A DNA stretch of 33,388 nucleotides from Pseudomonadota bacterium. GTDB lineage: Bacteria > Myxococcota_A > Bradymonadia > UBA4248. Location: NCBI GenBank assembly GCA_017421975.1, contig JAFOHE010000015.1, forward strand, positions 1 to 33,388, given 5' to 3'. A model generated the notes under the pieces. That model was not told the origin of the DNA. It saw only the letters and a program-made list of their open reading frames with translations, and did no database searches. Each line of letters starts with the position of its first letter. The first letter of the stretch is position 1. The translations under genes and the position numbers were made by a program. Of this stretch, positions 17,617 to 26,039 are shown one piece after another.

Positions 17617-17719
17617 GTGCTATTTCGCTGCCGCTCCATACACACGGCTTTCCGTGCTATTTCGCTGCCGCTCCATACGCACGGTTTTCGGTGCTATTTC
17701 GCTGTCGCTCCATACGCAC
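17617..17719 (+). repeat. 37-bp tandem repeat, 2.8 copies
   Basis: Copies begin at 17617, 17654 and 17691 and are nearly identical (GTGCTATTTCGCTGCCGCTC then CATACGCACGG). They abut without spacers, so this is a minisatellite and not a CRISPR array. The surrounding 719-bp gap (17253-17971) has no convincing gene; it also has an ATGTTT-CCGA-AAACAT hairpin (17294-17309) near the mvaD start and a GTGGTTATTATA motif (17495-17506) that recurs at 26480. Confidence 0.9.
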
Positions 17720-17971
17720 CTCAGATGTGCGGTTTTGTGATTTGATCAGTCATAATGAGACTATAATCATGAAACTAAACATGATAACGTGCGTGTTCCG
17801 ATCGACAAAAAATAGAATATTGCTGCAAACTTTGTTATATCGTGCGCTCGTGTATCCGACTTAGTCTATATCGAGTACAACAAAAGACTGGATTTTTTCA
17901 AAATAAAGATGTTAGTCTTGGGCGTGAAATTGTGGGGGATTTTACAACGCTCTTTTGGGTTCGAGTACATC

Positions 17972-18757
17972 ATGAAAATTAAAAGCATCCTGTGTGTTTT
18001 GGGAACTCTTTTTACGACGGCATGCAACACTGGAACCGTTATGCAGTCAACCAAAACTGCGTCTGCTGTTTGGGGGGACGATATGACTTACGAGTATATT
18101 GAAGATCAATCGCGCCAATATCGTCAGGCACTCAGCATTGCTAAAAAAAAGGGAAACTACAAAAATTATGCATTACAGTATCGCCTTGGGAACCTCGTCG
18201 TGATAGATGCTTCTACACCACCGCCTCGATCGGTCATGGATGTCAATTCGACCAAGGCTGCTGTCGGTGTCCTTTTGGGCAGTGAACCTCAATATGTCGT
18301 TTTCCCTGATAGGGCAATGTTTGCGCATTTTATGAAGATGACGCGCAAAGACCCTTTGGTGATCCATGACAAAGCGGATGTGAATGGCGAAAATCAAAAA
18401 CGATTCGCATGGAATTTGCGCCTCCGGATGACACTTCTCCTTGCGACAGGAAGTGACAGTTACATGTCGGCGTATGATTTTCAGTCTTCTGTATTACAAA
18501 AAATGTTTGAAAAACAACAGCTAAAACCCCATGAACCGTCCTGGAAGGATGAAGATGGCATTCTCACCATTCAATTTTATCGGTTGCGTGCCAATGGCAT
18601 GATGGCGGAAATACCTACAATATGTACGCTCGTCGTCGATGAAAAACAGCAATTTACTTATCAATGCAAAGATATTATGGATGGATCCAAAAATAAAGAA
18701 CTCAATCAGGACACTGTCGAGCATTCTGCGAATGAAAAGGATAATCAAATGGATTGA
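17972..18757 (+). CDS. Putative lipoprotein of unknown function
   Basis: This is a 261-residue protein I do not recognise. The ATG at 17972 is preferred to an in-frame ATG at 17909 because it gives a short lipoprotein-like signal (MKIKSILCVLGTLFTTAC); the ribosome site is weak for both. After the signal the protein is soluble: a helical, Tyr/Gln-rich stretch (YEYIEDQSRQYRQALSIAKK), an alpha/beta region with VVFPDRAMFAHFMKMTRKDP, a second helical part (RLRMTLLLATGSDSYMSAY) and a final strand pair including ICTLVVDEKQQFTYQC. The tail is polar and probably disordered. It stands alone, convergent with the acyltransferase gene. Confidence 0.65.
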   Translation: MKIKSILCVLGTLFTTACNTGTVMQSTKTASAVWGDDMTYEYIEDQSRQYRQALSIAKKKGNYKNYALQYRLGNLVVIDASTPPPRSVMDVNSTKAAVGVLLGSEPQYVVFPDRAMFAHFMKMTRKDPLVIHDKADVNGENQKRFAWNLRLRMTLLLATGSDSYMSAYDFQSSVLQKMFEKQQLKPHEPSWKDEDGILTIQFYRLRANGMMAEIPTICTLVVDEKQQFTYQCKDIMDGSKNKELNQDTVEHSANEKDNQMD

Positions 18758-18807
18758 CGCGCTTAGACACATTATTGAATACCGACAAACGCGGAATGAG
18801 ATAGAAC

Positions 18808-19791
18808 TTACATAAGATATGTCAGAAAATGACCGTATTTTTTGCGGGATGCTTTGAGTATAAAAAAAGATAATAACCACGCAATAAGCGATGTTACGCC
18901 AAAAAGCAATAAACCCTGTTTGGAAAAAACGGGGGTGAGAAAAGCGATAATCGCTGGATGGATCAAATAAATAAAGACAGAAGTCTTTCTGAAAAAAGAC
19001 ATATCATGATGGGTAAACCAATTTTGCATACACCATTGAAAGACAAAGAAGAGACATGGAAGCAGACTGAGCCACATCACTGTATTCGCTGTGTGAATTT
19101 TCATGGCAAACCACATCTCGGCAAGGAGTGTGACAGAAAATAAAGTTGTGCCTGCAATCAAATGAAAAAGAGGAAGCGTTTTTTTTAGATTGGCCAGAAG
19201 CATTCCTATTGTTAGATAAGGTATGGCTTCGCATAGCGTGCGAAAGGGCACATCCCTTATGGTAATGGATGATTGGATTTGGCTTAGGATGGTGATTGAA
19301 TTAAATATTGGAAAATAAGTGCTTAGCATCCATCCAAAAATATAAAAAATAATTGCCAGAAGGACAATGTACTTTTTGGGACGAACCCAATGATATAGCA
19401 GCGTGAGAATACTTATCCCAAGAATAAGGGCATACAAATACCAGAGATGATTAAAGCCGCGAACGAACGTGCGAAAAAAATATCCCTCAATGCTGAGTTT
19501 TTTTTCGATAAAACAGGCAATGGGAAAATATAAAAGACTAAAGATAATATAGAGTATGCCGATGCGCTTGATATAGTGAAGCCAGCGTGTGCGCGTGACG
19601 GGCTTTTGAAAATACAAAAAACCTGATGCTGTAAAAAAAAATGGAACTGCAAAACGTGTAATAAATGCAAATAATTTATCGAGCTGATCATAATCTGCAA
19701 AAACAGAGGTGTGTATGCCAATAACGATAAAAGCAAAAATAAATTTGGCCAGATCAATACATGGATAATAACATTGTGTTGCTTGAGCCAT
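18808..19791 (-). CDS. Family 3 membrane acyltransferase
   Basis: This is a 327-residue polytopic membrane protein with about ten hydrophobic helices. The first (YPCIDLAKFIFAFIVIGIHT) carries the pattern of the acyltransferase-3 family, with the conserved His at the end of helix 1; FFFTASGFLYFQ and a final YLIHPAIIAF segment also fit. Such enzymes add acetyl or other acyl groups to envelope sugars, peptidoglycan or exopolysaccharide. It begins 6 bp after the MBL hydrolase stop and is the last gene of the three-gene unit with the LysM transglycosylase, which suggests an envelope glycan substrate, though this is inference. GGAG lies rather far (about 13 bases) before the start. Confidence 0.82.
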   Translation of the reverse strand: MAQATQCYYPCIDLAKFIFAFIVIGIHTSVFADYDQLDKLFAFITRFAVPFFFTASGFLYFQKPVTRTRWLHYIKRIGILYIIFSLLYFPIACFIEKKLSIEGYFFRTFVRGFNHLWYLYALILGISILTLLYHWVRPKKYIVLLAIIFYIFGWMLSTYFPIFNSITILSQIQSSITIRDVPFRTLCEAIPYLTIGMLLANLKKTLPLFHLIAGTTLFSVTLLAEMWFAMKIHTANTVMWLSLLPCLFFVFQWCMQNWFTHHDMSFFRKTSVFIYLIHPAIIAFLTPVFSKQGLLLFGVTSLIAWLLSFFILKASRKKYGHFLTYLM

Positions 19792-19797
19792 GGTTAT

Positions 19798-20445
19798 CTA
19801 GGCTCCGAATTTTCCTGGTGATAAAATGACGCCTTCAGGAAGCGACGAAACGTCATAAACACCATGCTCAAGCGTTGTATAATGATCAAAGTGGGATAAA
19901 AAACGATCTGGCGGTTCGATGGGAAGCGTGCAGAGCGATGTCCGATAATGGCATGGAAATATAGTTTTGGCAGATATGCGCTTGGCAAGCACCGCTGCGT
20001 CGTCGCCATTGAGCGTATAGAAGCCGCCTACGGGCAGAATGAGAAGATCCAGGTGGCCAAAACGCGCGATGGTTTCTGCTGAAAGGTGTTCGCCGCAATC
20101 CCCCAGATGTGCGATGCGCAGACCGTCGGCTTCGATGATTTTGGTATGTACGCCACCGCCGAATTTGGTGCCCTGATATTGATCGTGCCAGACGAATATG
20201 GAACGGATGATCAGGTGATTGTCCCGCCAGTCATGGCGGACAATGACGGGGATGGAACACAAATCAGCGGTATAATTGTGGTCGATGTGTTCATGGGTAA
20301 TGAGAGCAAAATCGGCTTGGGTGACGAACGCAGGATAATTAAAACGGCCATTAAACGTCATGGATTGATAGGGATCAATGATGAGACGGCGACCGTCCGA
20401 GAGTTCGATTAAAAAGGTTGCGTGCGCTATAAATTCGAGTTTCAT
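19798..20445 (-). CDS. MBL-fold metal-dependent hydrolase
   Basis: This 215-residue protein is a compact metallo-beta-lactamase-fold hydrolase of the UPF0173/L-ascorbate lactonase-like type. It has HATFLIEL at the start, IIDPYQSM, the zinc motif THEHIDH, HLGDCGEHLS with the third His and bridging Asp, and a late IFPCHY His. There is no signal peptide, so it is cytoplasmic. The substrate is unknown. It begins 3 bp after the stop of the LysM transglycosylase gene and ends 6 bp before the acyltransferase gene. No ribosome site is visible before its ATG, so it is probably translated by coupling to the upstream gene. Confidence 0.85.
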   Translation of the reverse strand: MKLEFIAHATFLIELSDGRRLIIDPYQSMTFNGRFNYPAFVTQADFALITHEHIDHNYTADLCSIPVIVRHDWRDNHLIIRSIFVWHDQYQGTKFGGGVHTKIIEADGLRIAHLGDCGEHLSAETIARFGHLDLLILPVGGFYTLNGDDAAVLAKRISAKTIFPCHYRTSLCTLPIEPPDRFLSHFDHYTTLEHGVYDVSSLPEGVILSPGKFGA

Positions 20446-20448
20446 GGG

Positions 20449-22419
20449 TTATTTTTTGACGATGAGTTTTTGGCCTTTGCGTATAGCACTGGCATTTTTA
20501 AGCTTGTTCCATTTCATGAGGTTATCGATGGAAACACCGTATTTTTTTGCAATTTTGGAGAGCGTATCGCCTTTGCCGACCGTATGATAAACGACTTTGG
20601 AGGACGTCGTGGCTGCTGCCGCCTTCGCCTTCGACTGCGTCGTTCGGGATTTGGCGTCAAGCATGGCACGGTGTTCGTTGCTTCCCTTAATAACAATATG
20701 GGCTTCATTTTCGTAGATCGTTTCGATACCCGATAAATCGCGGTTAGGTTCGACGTAGATCTGAAGAATCATCTTGGGTCTGAGCTTGGCATAGATGTCG
20801 ATATCGTTCCAAAGTGCGAGCTGCGTTGGGGTGACGCCAAAAGCTTCGGCAATGGCTCCGATGCGATCCCCTTTTTGTGTCATGTAAAAGACGCGTTGGT
20901 GTTTGGGAAGCGAAAATGTCGGTGGGGGAACGAGAACGAGGCGTTTATCGTCGTCTTTGAGCGTGCCGGATGCGGCAGCTTCGCGCTGTTTTTGTATGGA
21001 TGCGGCGATTTTGGCTTTGGAGCCCGATGGTAGAAGAATAGAGGCACCATAAGGGGCCGCTTCTTTTGAATCCATGTGGTTGAGTGCTCGGATGACGCGC
21101 GCAGGCTGACCGGAACGTTCGCTCAATATCTCAATCGTTTCTCCAAAACGGACATCATACGTTTCAGTCGATTTGTACTTTGTGTTGAGTTTGTCGAATT
21201 TTTCGACAAACGCATGGGCACTGCCTTTGGGAATGCGAACGATCCAAAGTTCATTGGGCGGCGTTTGGTGCTTCAAAAGCTCAGGATTCAATTCTTCTAT
21301 GGTTTCAAGTTTGCTTCCCGATGCTTCGGCAATCTGTTCAAGACGCGTGCCGCCAGGCACTTCTACGGAATCGAAACGAAGCGGTTTTTCGAGCTGAAGC
21401 CCACCATAACCAAAGGCTTCAGGGTTCTTGCCAATCGTGGCTGCGGCAAGGATTTTGGGCGCGTAACGACGCGTTTCATCAAACATGGCGCCATAGGCGA
21501 CGAGTTTGAAAAAGTCGTTTGTATTGTATTTGTCAATGGCAGCGTTCACGAGTCCAGGACCGCCGTTATAGGCTGCCATCGCAAGCGGCCAGGATTCAAA
21601 TCGCTGATACTGCTTTTTGAGATAACGTGCGGCTGCATGCGCTGATTTGATCGGATCAAACCTTTCGTCAACCCACGCATCAATGCGAAGACCCATTTCA
21701 ACGCCAGTGCCAGGCATAAATTGCCACATACCGCCTGCTGCTTTGGGACTTTTGACGCGCGTCTTGAAGCCGCTCTCAATCATGGCGAGGTAGAGTAAAT
21801 CGCCAGGAACGCCTTCTTCTCGCATCACCTGTTCGACGATATCGTGCCATTTGCCGGAACGTTGCAGCCATACTTTGAATCCCTTGGAACCCGTTGACGA
21901 GTAGAGCGCAAGATACTCGCGAACCGCCGGTTGGTGTAGACAGTCCAAACCAAACGGCTTGATGAGCCCCGTACTCGTGTCGGTATTGTCGAGAATCTGT
22001 GTCAGCTGTGCCATGGATTGCGCCATAATGCGCGTGGCATGTTGCTGAAGTCCCTGCGTTTCTGCTTCGTCCGTTTCATTGAGAAGCATTTCAAGGACGG
22101 ATGCGTGGGAGAGTTCGAGCGGATCCGAGGGCTGGACAAGGCTTGATGCTTCGGCGTTTCGAACTGGAAGATCCGAAGCACTGCCCTCGATGAGCGTTCG
22201 TTCAAGGACGCGCATGGCCTGGAGTTCGGCATAGTCCTCAGAACCATCCGGAACTTGCATATCGCGTATTTCCGCTTCAATCAGCGCGTTGTCATCTTCG
22301 ATGGACGCAGACAAATCCTCGCCCATTTCATCGTCTTCCTGAGCATAAACCGATACCGGTAATAACATCATGACTGCATAGAGCAGACAACAAATATATC
22401 GCTTAAAAACAACGCCCAT
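20449..22419 (-). CDS. LysM lytic transglycosylase, MltD-like
   Basis: This is a 656-residue periplasmic murein-cleaving enzyme. The ATG at 22419 is preferred over an in-frame ATG at 22494 because it starts a signal peptide (MGVVFKRYICCLLYAVMM, cleavage after VYA) and has AGGTAG nearby. An acidic linker leads to the SLT domain. The catalytic Glu is at about residue 215 in LLYLAMIESGFKTRV, with AAGGMWQFMPGTG and MAAYNGGPG motifs. Four LysM-like repeats follow, the last being YHTVGKGDTLSKIAKKYGVS at the C-terminus. It is longer than E. coli MltD by its N-terminal linker and extra LysM copies. It is first in a tight unit with an MBL hydrolase and an acyltransferase. Confidence 0.9.
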   Translation of the reverse strand: MGVVFKRYICCLLYAVMMLLPVSVYAQEDDEMGEDLSASIEDDNALIEAEIRDMQVPDGSEDYAELQAMRVLERTLIEGSASDLPVRNAEASSLVQPSDPLELSHASVLEMLLNETDEAETQGLQQHATRIMAQSMAQLTQILDNTDTSTGLIKPFGLDCLHQPAVREYLALYSSTGSKGFKVWLQRSGKWHDIVEQVMREEGVPGDLLYLAMIESGFKTRVKSPKAAGGMWQFMPGTGVEMGLRIDAWVDERFDPIKSAHAAARYLKKQYQRFESWPLAMAAYNGGPGLVNAAIDKYNTNDFFKLVAYGAMFDETRRYAPKILAAATIGKNPEAFGYGGLQLEKPLRFDSVEVPGGTRLEQIAEASGSKLETIEELNPELLKHQTPPNELWIVRIPKGSAHAFVEKFDKLNTKYKSTETYDVRFGETIEILSERSGQPARVIRALNHMDSKEAAPYGASILLPSGSKAKIAASIQKQREAAASGTLKDDDKRLVLVPPPTFSLPKHQRVFYMTQKGDRIGAIAEAFGVTPTQLALWNDIDIYAKLRPKMILQIYVEPNRDLSGIETIYENEAHIVIKGSNEHRAMLDAKSRTTQSKAKAAAATTSSKVVYHTVGKGDTLSKIAKKYGVSIDNLMKWNKLKNASAIRKGQKLIVKK

Positions 22420-22617
22420 TTTTCTACCTGGTCTCTCTCTCAAACGCAGTTCATGCTGCTTTCGATGGACATTCGGCATCCGTTTTGATGACACAAAATC
22501 AAGTTAATCCATGCCATGGATAATGACATTTCTCCAAAATAACGTTATAGAGTCCCATGCCGTTTTGGGCGAATATTTACCCTTTCGGTCCATTTTTGTA
22601 TCACGATGGAGGCGTGC

Positions 22618-24330
22618 ATGAAGAAAGCTGTTTTCCTCACGACATTGATATTGGGCGTATCCATGATGGGGTGCGTGGATATGGAGTTTAAGAAAGCCCC
22701 CTTTGAATTCTGTGGTCATGGCTACTCATGGTACACGGATGGGGAAACTTGCCCGAAGGGCGTTGAGTGCCAGGCTGTGTCCGATGGCCGCCTTTGTATT
22801 CAGGATTGTCCGGCGGGTTCGACGCACGTCGATGATTACGTGACATGCCCGGTCGGTGAAGAACAAGATTGTTCTACGCTCGCTAGCGGTGTCGTTTGCA
22901 GTAAGAGCGTCGATACATGCCCATCGGATTATTCGCAGGCAGCCCTTTGTCCGGACGGCGTCAAATGCCTCACCATTCGCAATGCCGGTGGCTTCTGTAT
23001 CGAAAATTGCAAGAGCGGGTATGTGCGCACGGCGAATAACACGTGTCCGAATGAGGGTGGCAAGGACTGCAACATGAACGCTTCCGGCGTCATTTGCATG
23101 AAGCTCGTGGGGTGCGAGGGCGACAGTTGCCAAAACAGCGGTGCTTACTGCGAATCCGGCTATATCGTGACTTCGGAATCGGAAGCCAAAAATTGTGTCG
23201 AAGAATCGACGCTTGAAGAATCGGAAATCGATGAATTTGATCTCGCCGGTGACCAACACCTGTGTCATTACAGTACCACGCCATTGGGCGAGGCCGACAA
23301 ACGTAGATGCCGAAAGCTCATCGAAGAAAATACGACGGATTCTGAATTTCCGGTGTTGGCCGAGCAAATCTGTTCGAAAGAACAGCTCAATCCGCCTGCC
23401 AATGCGCTCAAAATCCATGTGATCGACGTCGGTAATGGCGATGCGATATGGATTCAGACGCCCGATAACCACAATGTCCTCGTCGATGGCGGTGACGGCG
23501 GCTATATGGGCGTTGTCAGTGGCGGACCCATCGTGCGGGATTATCTTGCCGGTCATGGATTTCCGCCTGGAAGCACGTTCGATGCGGTTTTCCTTTCGCA
23601 TCCAGATTCCGACCATTTCGGCGGATTTTCCAATATCTTTGGGACGGGGGGCTACAAACTCAAAAACTATATTGACCCCATGGAACCCAATACCAAAGAA
23701 TTCAATCAGGATAAGAAATCCTATTTTGATTGGATTACGAAGGTCAATGGGTTTATTACACAGGATCACATCTATATGCCGGCCAGCGACAAGTTCAAAA
23801 ACGGCGACCGTTTGCCGACGGAATTCTTTGGCGAACAGGTTTCGGCGCATTACGTCTTTAGCCGCAAAAAGCTGATCAAATATGACGAAAACACGTCATC
23901 CATCATCTTCCGCGTCGAATTTGGCGGTCGGACGATGCTCTTTACCGGTGATGCGACTTCTGTCGATGAGAAGGAAACACTGACGCTCGATAAAACGCTC
24001 CTTCAGTCGAATTTCCTCAAGGTCTGCCACCATGGCTCAAGCACATCTTCGACGCCTGAGTTCCTCAAAGGTGTGTTTAATGGCATCGAGGCGGAAGACC
24101 GCGGTGCCGTGATTTCAAGCGGACGCCGTGAATACAGCGGTACGCGAACGATGCGGCCCGAAGTCGTCGCCGACATCCGCGCCTACGTCACCAATGCCAA
24201 CCATTTCCTTAGCACCAATGCCGGTGATGATTACAAAGACAGCGATAAAGATGCCGTCCGTGACGATAATGTGTTAATCGTCATCAAGCCAAGCGGCGAC
24301 TTCTATGCCTGTTATTCCGGTGTCAATTAG
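22618..24330 (+). CDS. Secreted ComEC-like MBL lipoprotein with Cys-rich repeats
   Basis: This is a 570-residue protein. The ATG at 22618 follows GGAGG by 5 bases and starts a lipoprotein signal (MKKAVFLTTLILGVSMMGC). Residues about 30-185 hold four Cys-rich units of roughly 30-40 residues with a common C...CP-x-G...C...G-x-x-C spacing. An acidic linker follows. The C-terminal half is a metallo-beta-lactamase domain of the ComEC/Rec2 type: IHVIDVGNGDAIWIQTP, LVDGGDGG, LSHPDSDHFGG, MLFTGDAT and LKVCHHGSS are all present, so the metal site looks intact. Unlike ComEC there is no membrane channel, so it would act alone outside the cell, perhaps as a nuclease or phosphodiesterase; that is inference. 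It is transcribed divergently from the transglycosylase unit. Confidence 0.85.
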   Translation: MKKAVFLTTLILGVSMMGCVDMEFKKAPFEFCGHGYSWYTDGETCPKGVECQAVSDGRLCIQDCPAGSTHVDDYVTCPVGEEQDCSTLASGVVCSKSVDTCPSDYSQAALCPDGVKCLTIRNAGGFCIENCKSGYVRTANNTCPNEGGKDCNMNASGVICMKLVGCEGDSCQNSGAYCESGYIVTSESEAKNCVEESTLEESEIDEFDLAGDQHLCHYSTTPLGEADKRRCRKLIEENTTDSEFPVLAEQICSKEQLNPPANALKIHVIDVGNGDAIWIQTPDNHNVLVDGGDGGYMGVVSGGPIVRDYLAGHGFPPGSTFDAVFLSHPDSDHFGGFSNIFGTGGYKLKNYIDPMEPNTKEFNQDKKSYFDWITKVNGFITQDHIYMPASDKFKNGDRLPTEFFGEQVSAHYVFSRKKLIKYDENTSSIIFRVEFGGRTMLFTGDATSVDEKETLTLDKTLLQSNFLKVCHHGSSTSSTPEFLKGVFNGIEAEDRGAVISSGRREYSGTRTMRPEVVADIRAYVTNANHFLSTNAGDDYKDSDKDAVRDDNVLIVIKPSGDFYACYSGVN

Positions 24331-24369
24331 AAGCGTGTTTTATACAACGTCATTTTGCTGATACCAAAG

Positions 24370-24393
24370 ACCGCGTTTTTTAACGCGGTTTTC
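24370..24393 (+). terminator. Intrinsic terminator of the MBL lipoprotein gene
   Basis: ACCGCGTT (24370-24377) pairs with AACGCGGT (24382-24389) around four T, followed by TTTTC. It lies 40 bases after the stop codon. Confidence 0.75.
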
Positions 24394-24465
24394 TATTGTC
24401 CATTTTTTAGGTCTGATTTCTGTGAGGTCGTTGTCACGTTGGTTTTGGTACCCACTTGGCAGAAC

Positions 24466-24520
24466 GAGGGGGTAGCGGCGTATGCCACAGGGCATAGCCG
24501 CGTAGGGGGAGACTTCCCCC
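24466..24520 (-). repeat. Bulged-C hairpin repeat, second copy
   Basis: Read on the minus strand, GGGGG-AAGTCT-CCCCC is followed by TACGCGGC, an inner stem TATGCC-CTGT-GGCATA, a single bulged C (24480), then GCCGCTACCCCC. Flanks and layout match the element at 7340-7456, but the inner stem differs in sequence and is far shorter. It lies between the MBL lipoprotein gene and tsaD. Confidence 0.75.
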
Positions 24521-24573
24521 AACCCAAAAACAGACGTGTTTTGCGATTGATTTGATTTGTAAAGTTTTGCACC

Positions 24574-25602
24574 ATGAAAGTACTTGGAATTGAAAGTTCA
24601 TGTGACGAATGTTCGGCAGCCATCGTTGAGGATGGTAAGATTTTGTCCCACGTGATTGCGAGCCAGATTCCGCTTCACGCCAAATACGGCGGTGTCGTGC
24701 CTGAACTCGCGAGCCGTGCGCATATCGTCGATATCGTTGAAGTGTTTAAGGGGGCGTTTAAGGAAGCGGGCGTCGATCGCAACGAGATTGATGGCGTGGC
24801 CGTCACCAAAGGGCCAGGGCTCATTGGGTCGCTTCTCGTTGGCATTGAGGCTGCCAAAGCCTTTGCTTACGCGCAAAACATTCCGCTCGTCGGCGTTCAC
24901 CACACCGAAGGCCATTTGCTTGCGCCGCTACTTGGCACGGCTGACGGCATGGAAAAACCGGCCTTTCCGTTTGTCGGACTCGTCGTTTCGGGCGGTCACA
25001 CGAACCTCATCGCTGTCCGCGGCGTTGGCCAATATGAAGGTATTGGACATTCCATTGACGATGCGGCGGGTGAGGCGCTCGACAAAGTCGGTAAAATGAT
25101 CGGTGTGCCTTACCCTGGTGGTGTACACATCGATAAACTCGCCGTCGGTGGCAATCCTCATGCCTTCGAATTCCCGCGCGCTTTGCCACAACACGACAAT
25201 TTCGATTTCTCGTTTAGTGGTCTCAAGACGAGCGTCGCGACACAGCTCAGACGCATTGGCCATATCCCTGAAGGTCAGGAACTGAGCGATCTTTGTGCTT
25301 CCGTGCTCGAAGCCGTCGTCGATTCGCTTGCACGAAAAACCATTCGAGCCGCCAAAAAGATTGGTGCTCAGACGGTCGTCGTCGCCGGCGGTGTTTCCGC
25401 AAACCGTCGCTTGCGCGAGAGACTCAAAAATGATTGCGCCAATGAAGGCCTCAGACTCTCCATTCCGCCGCTCAAACTCTGCACGGACAATGCTGCAATG
25501 ATCGCAGGCCTGGGAACCTTCCAACTGCGTCCCCTCGTCGAGGCGCATAAGGGATTCGAAGCTTTCGATATGCAGCCTTTGCCAGGATGGGAGCTTGTCT
25601 GA
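24574..25602 (+). CDS. tsaD: tRNA N6-threonylcarbamoyladenosine transferase
   Basis: This 342-residue enzyme transfers threonylcarbamoyl to A37 of ANN-decoding tRNAs, with TsaB and TsaE. The start MKVLGIESSCDECSAAIVED matches the family (usually GIETSCDETS). The metal-binding pair is H110 and H114 in HHTEGH; VSGGHTNL, the phosphate loop region DDAAGEALDKVGKMIG, FSFSGLKT and VVVAGGVSANRRLR are intact, as is CTDNAAMIA. No good ribosome site precedes the ATG. Its stop overlaps the ATG of the following OrfA-like gene as TGATG, implying coupled translation. Confidence 0.97.
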   Translation: MKVLGIESSCDECSAAIVEDGKILSHVIASQIPLHAKYGGVVPELASRAHIVDIVEVFKGAFKEAGVDRNEIDGVAVTKGPGLIGSLLVGIEAAKAFAYAQNIPLVGVHHTEGHLLAPLLGTADGMEKPAFPFVGLVVSGGHTNLIAVRGVGQYEGIGHSIDDAAGEALDKVGKMIGVPYPGGVHIDKLAVGGNPHAFEFPRALPQHDNFDFSFSGLKTSVATQLRRIGHIPEGQELSDLCASVLEAVVDSLARKTIRAAKKIGAQTVVVAGGVSANRRLRERLKNDCANEGLRLSIPPLKLCTDNAAMIAGLGTFQLRPLVEAHKGFEAFDMQPLPGWELV

Positions 25603-26030
25603 TGTATTCCGAAGAAGATAAAAAGCGCATTCTCGACAAGCTCTTGCCGCCGCACAACGTCAAAATGGCGGATCTCGCCAGGCTTGAAGGTGTGTCGCTC
25701 ACGTCGCTCTACATGTGGCGAAAGGAGCTCGGATACGATTCCCAGCTTAAAGCCGCAAAACGCCAGATGATGAACGACCAGACGTCGCAGGCGGAACAAT
25801 GGCTCACGTCCGAAGATAAATTCACCATCGTCATGGAGACGTACGAAATGACTTCGGAGGAGCTTTCGCAGTATTGTGCGGCGAACGATTTGATTGCGGA
25901 ACACGTCCTGATATGGCGCGAAAATTGTCTGCGTGCCAATGAGCAATCTGAGACGCAGTTGGCGATTGAACGTCAGGAACTGCGCCGTCTTCAGCGTGAA
26001 AATCGCCGCCTTCGCCGTGAGAAAAAGTAA
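25602..26030 (+). CDS. Transposase OrfA-like double-HTH protein, no OrfB
   Basis: This is a 142-residue protein. Residues 1-45 (YSEEDKKRILDKLLPP, then LARLEGVSLTSLYMWRKELG) are a homeodomain-like HTH as in IS3-type OrfA. A second such unit follows (SEDKFTIVMETYEMTSEELS, then YCAANDLIAEHVLIWRENCL), and the C-terminus is a basic coiled coil (LRRLQRENRRLRREKK). The two-HTH plus coiled-coil layout is that of OrfA proteins made with a separate DDE transposase. No OrfB, terminal repeat or target duplication is visible. The ATG overlaps the tsaD stop codon (TGATG), with GGGAG about 9 bases upstream. It may be an IS remnant or a domesticated DNA-binding protein; the frame is intact, which slightly favours the latter. 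Confidence 0.8.
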   Translation: MYSEEDKKRILDKLLPPHNVKMADLARLEGVSLTSLYMWRKELGYDSQLKAAKRQMMNDQTSQAEQWLTSEDKFTIVMETYEMTSEELSQYCAANDLIAEHVLIWRENCLRANEQSETQLAIERQELRRLQRENRRLRREKK

Positions 26031-26039
26031 TCGTATTGC

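Noticed and set aside
17617-17719. Possible CRISPR array from regularly spaced repeats
   Set aside because: The 37-bp units abut with no unique spacers, and no cas gene is nearby.
17557-17864. Small plus-strand frames over the minisatellite
   Set aside because: Their sequence is created by the 37-bp repeat in different frames; there is no ribosome site or family match.
22726-23850. Long open frame (374 codons) on the minus strand
   Set aside because: It lies wholly opposite the MBL lipoprotein gene, shows no recognisable domain, and reflects the codon pattern of the real gene.
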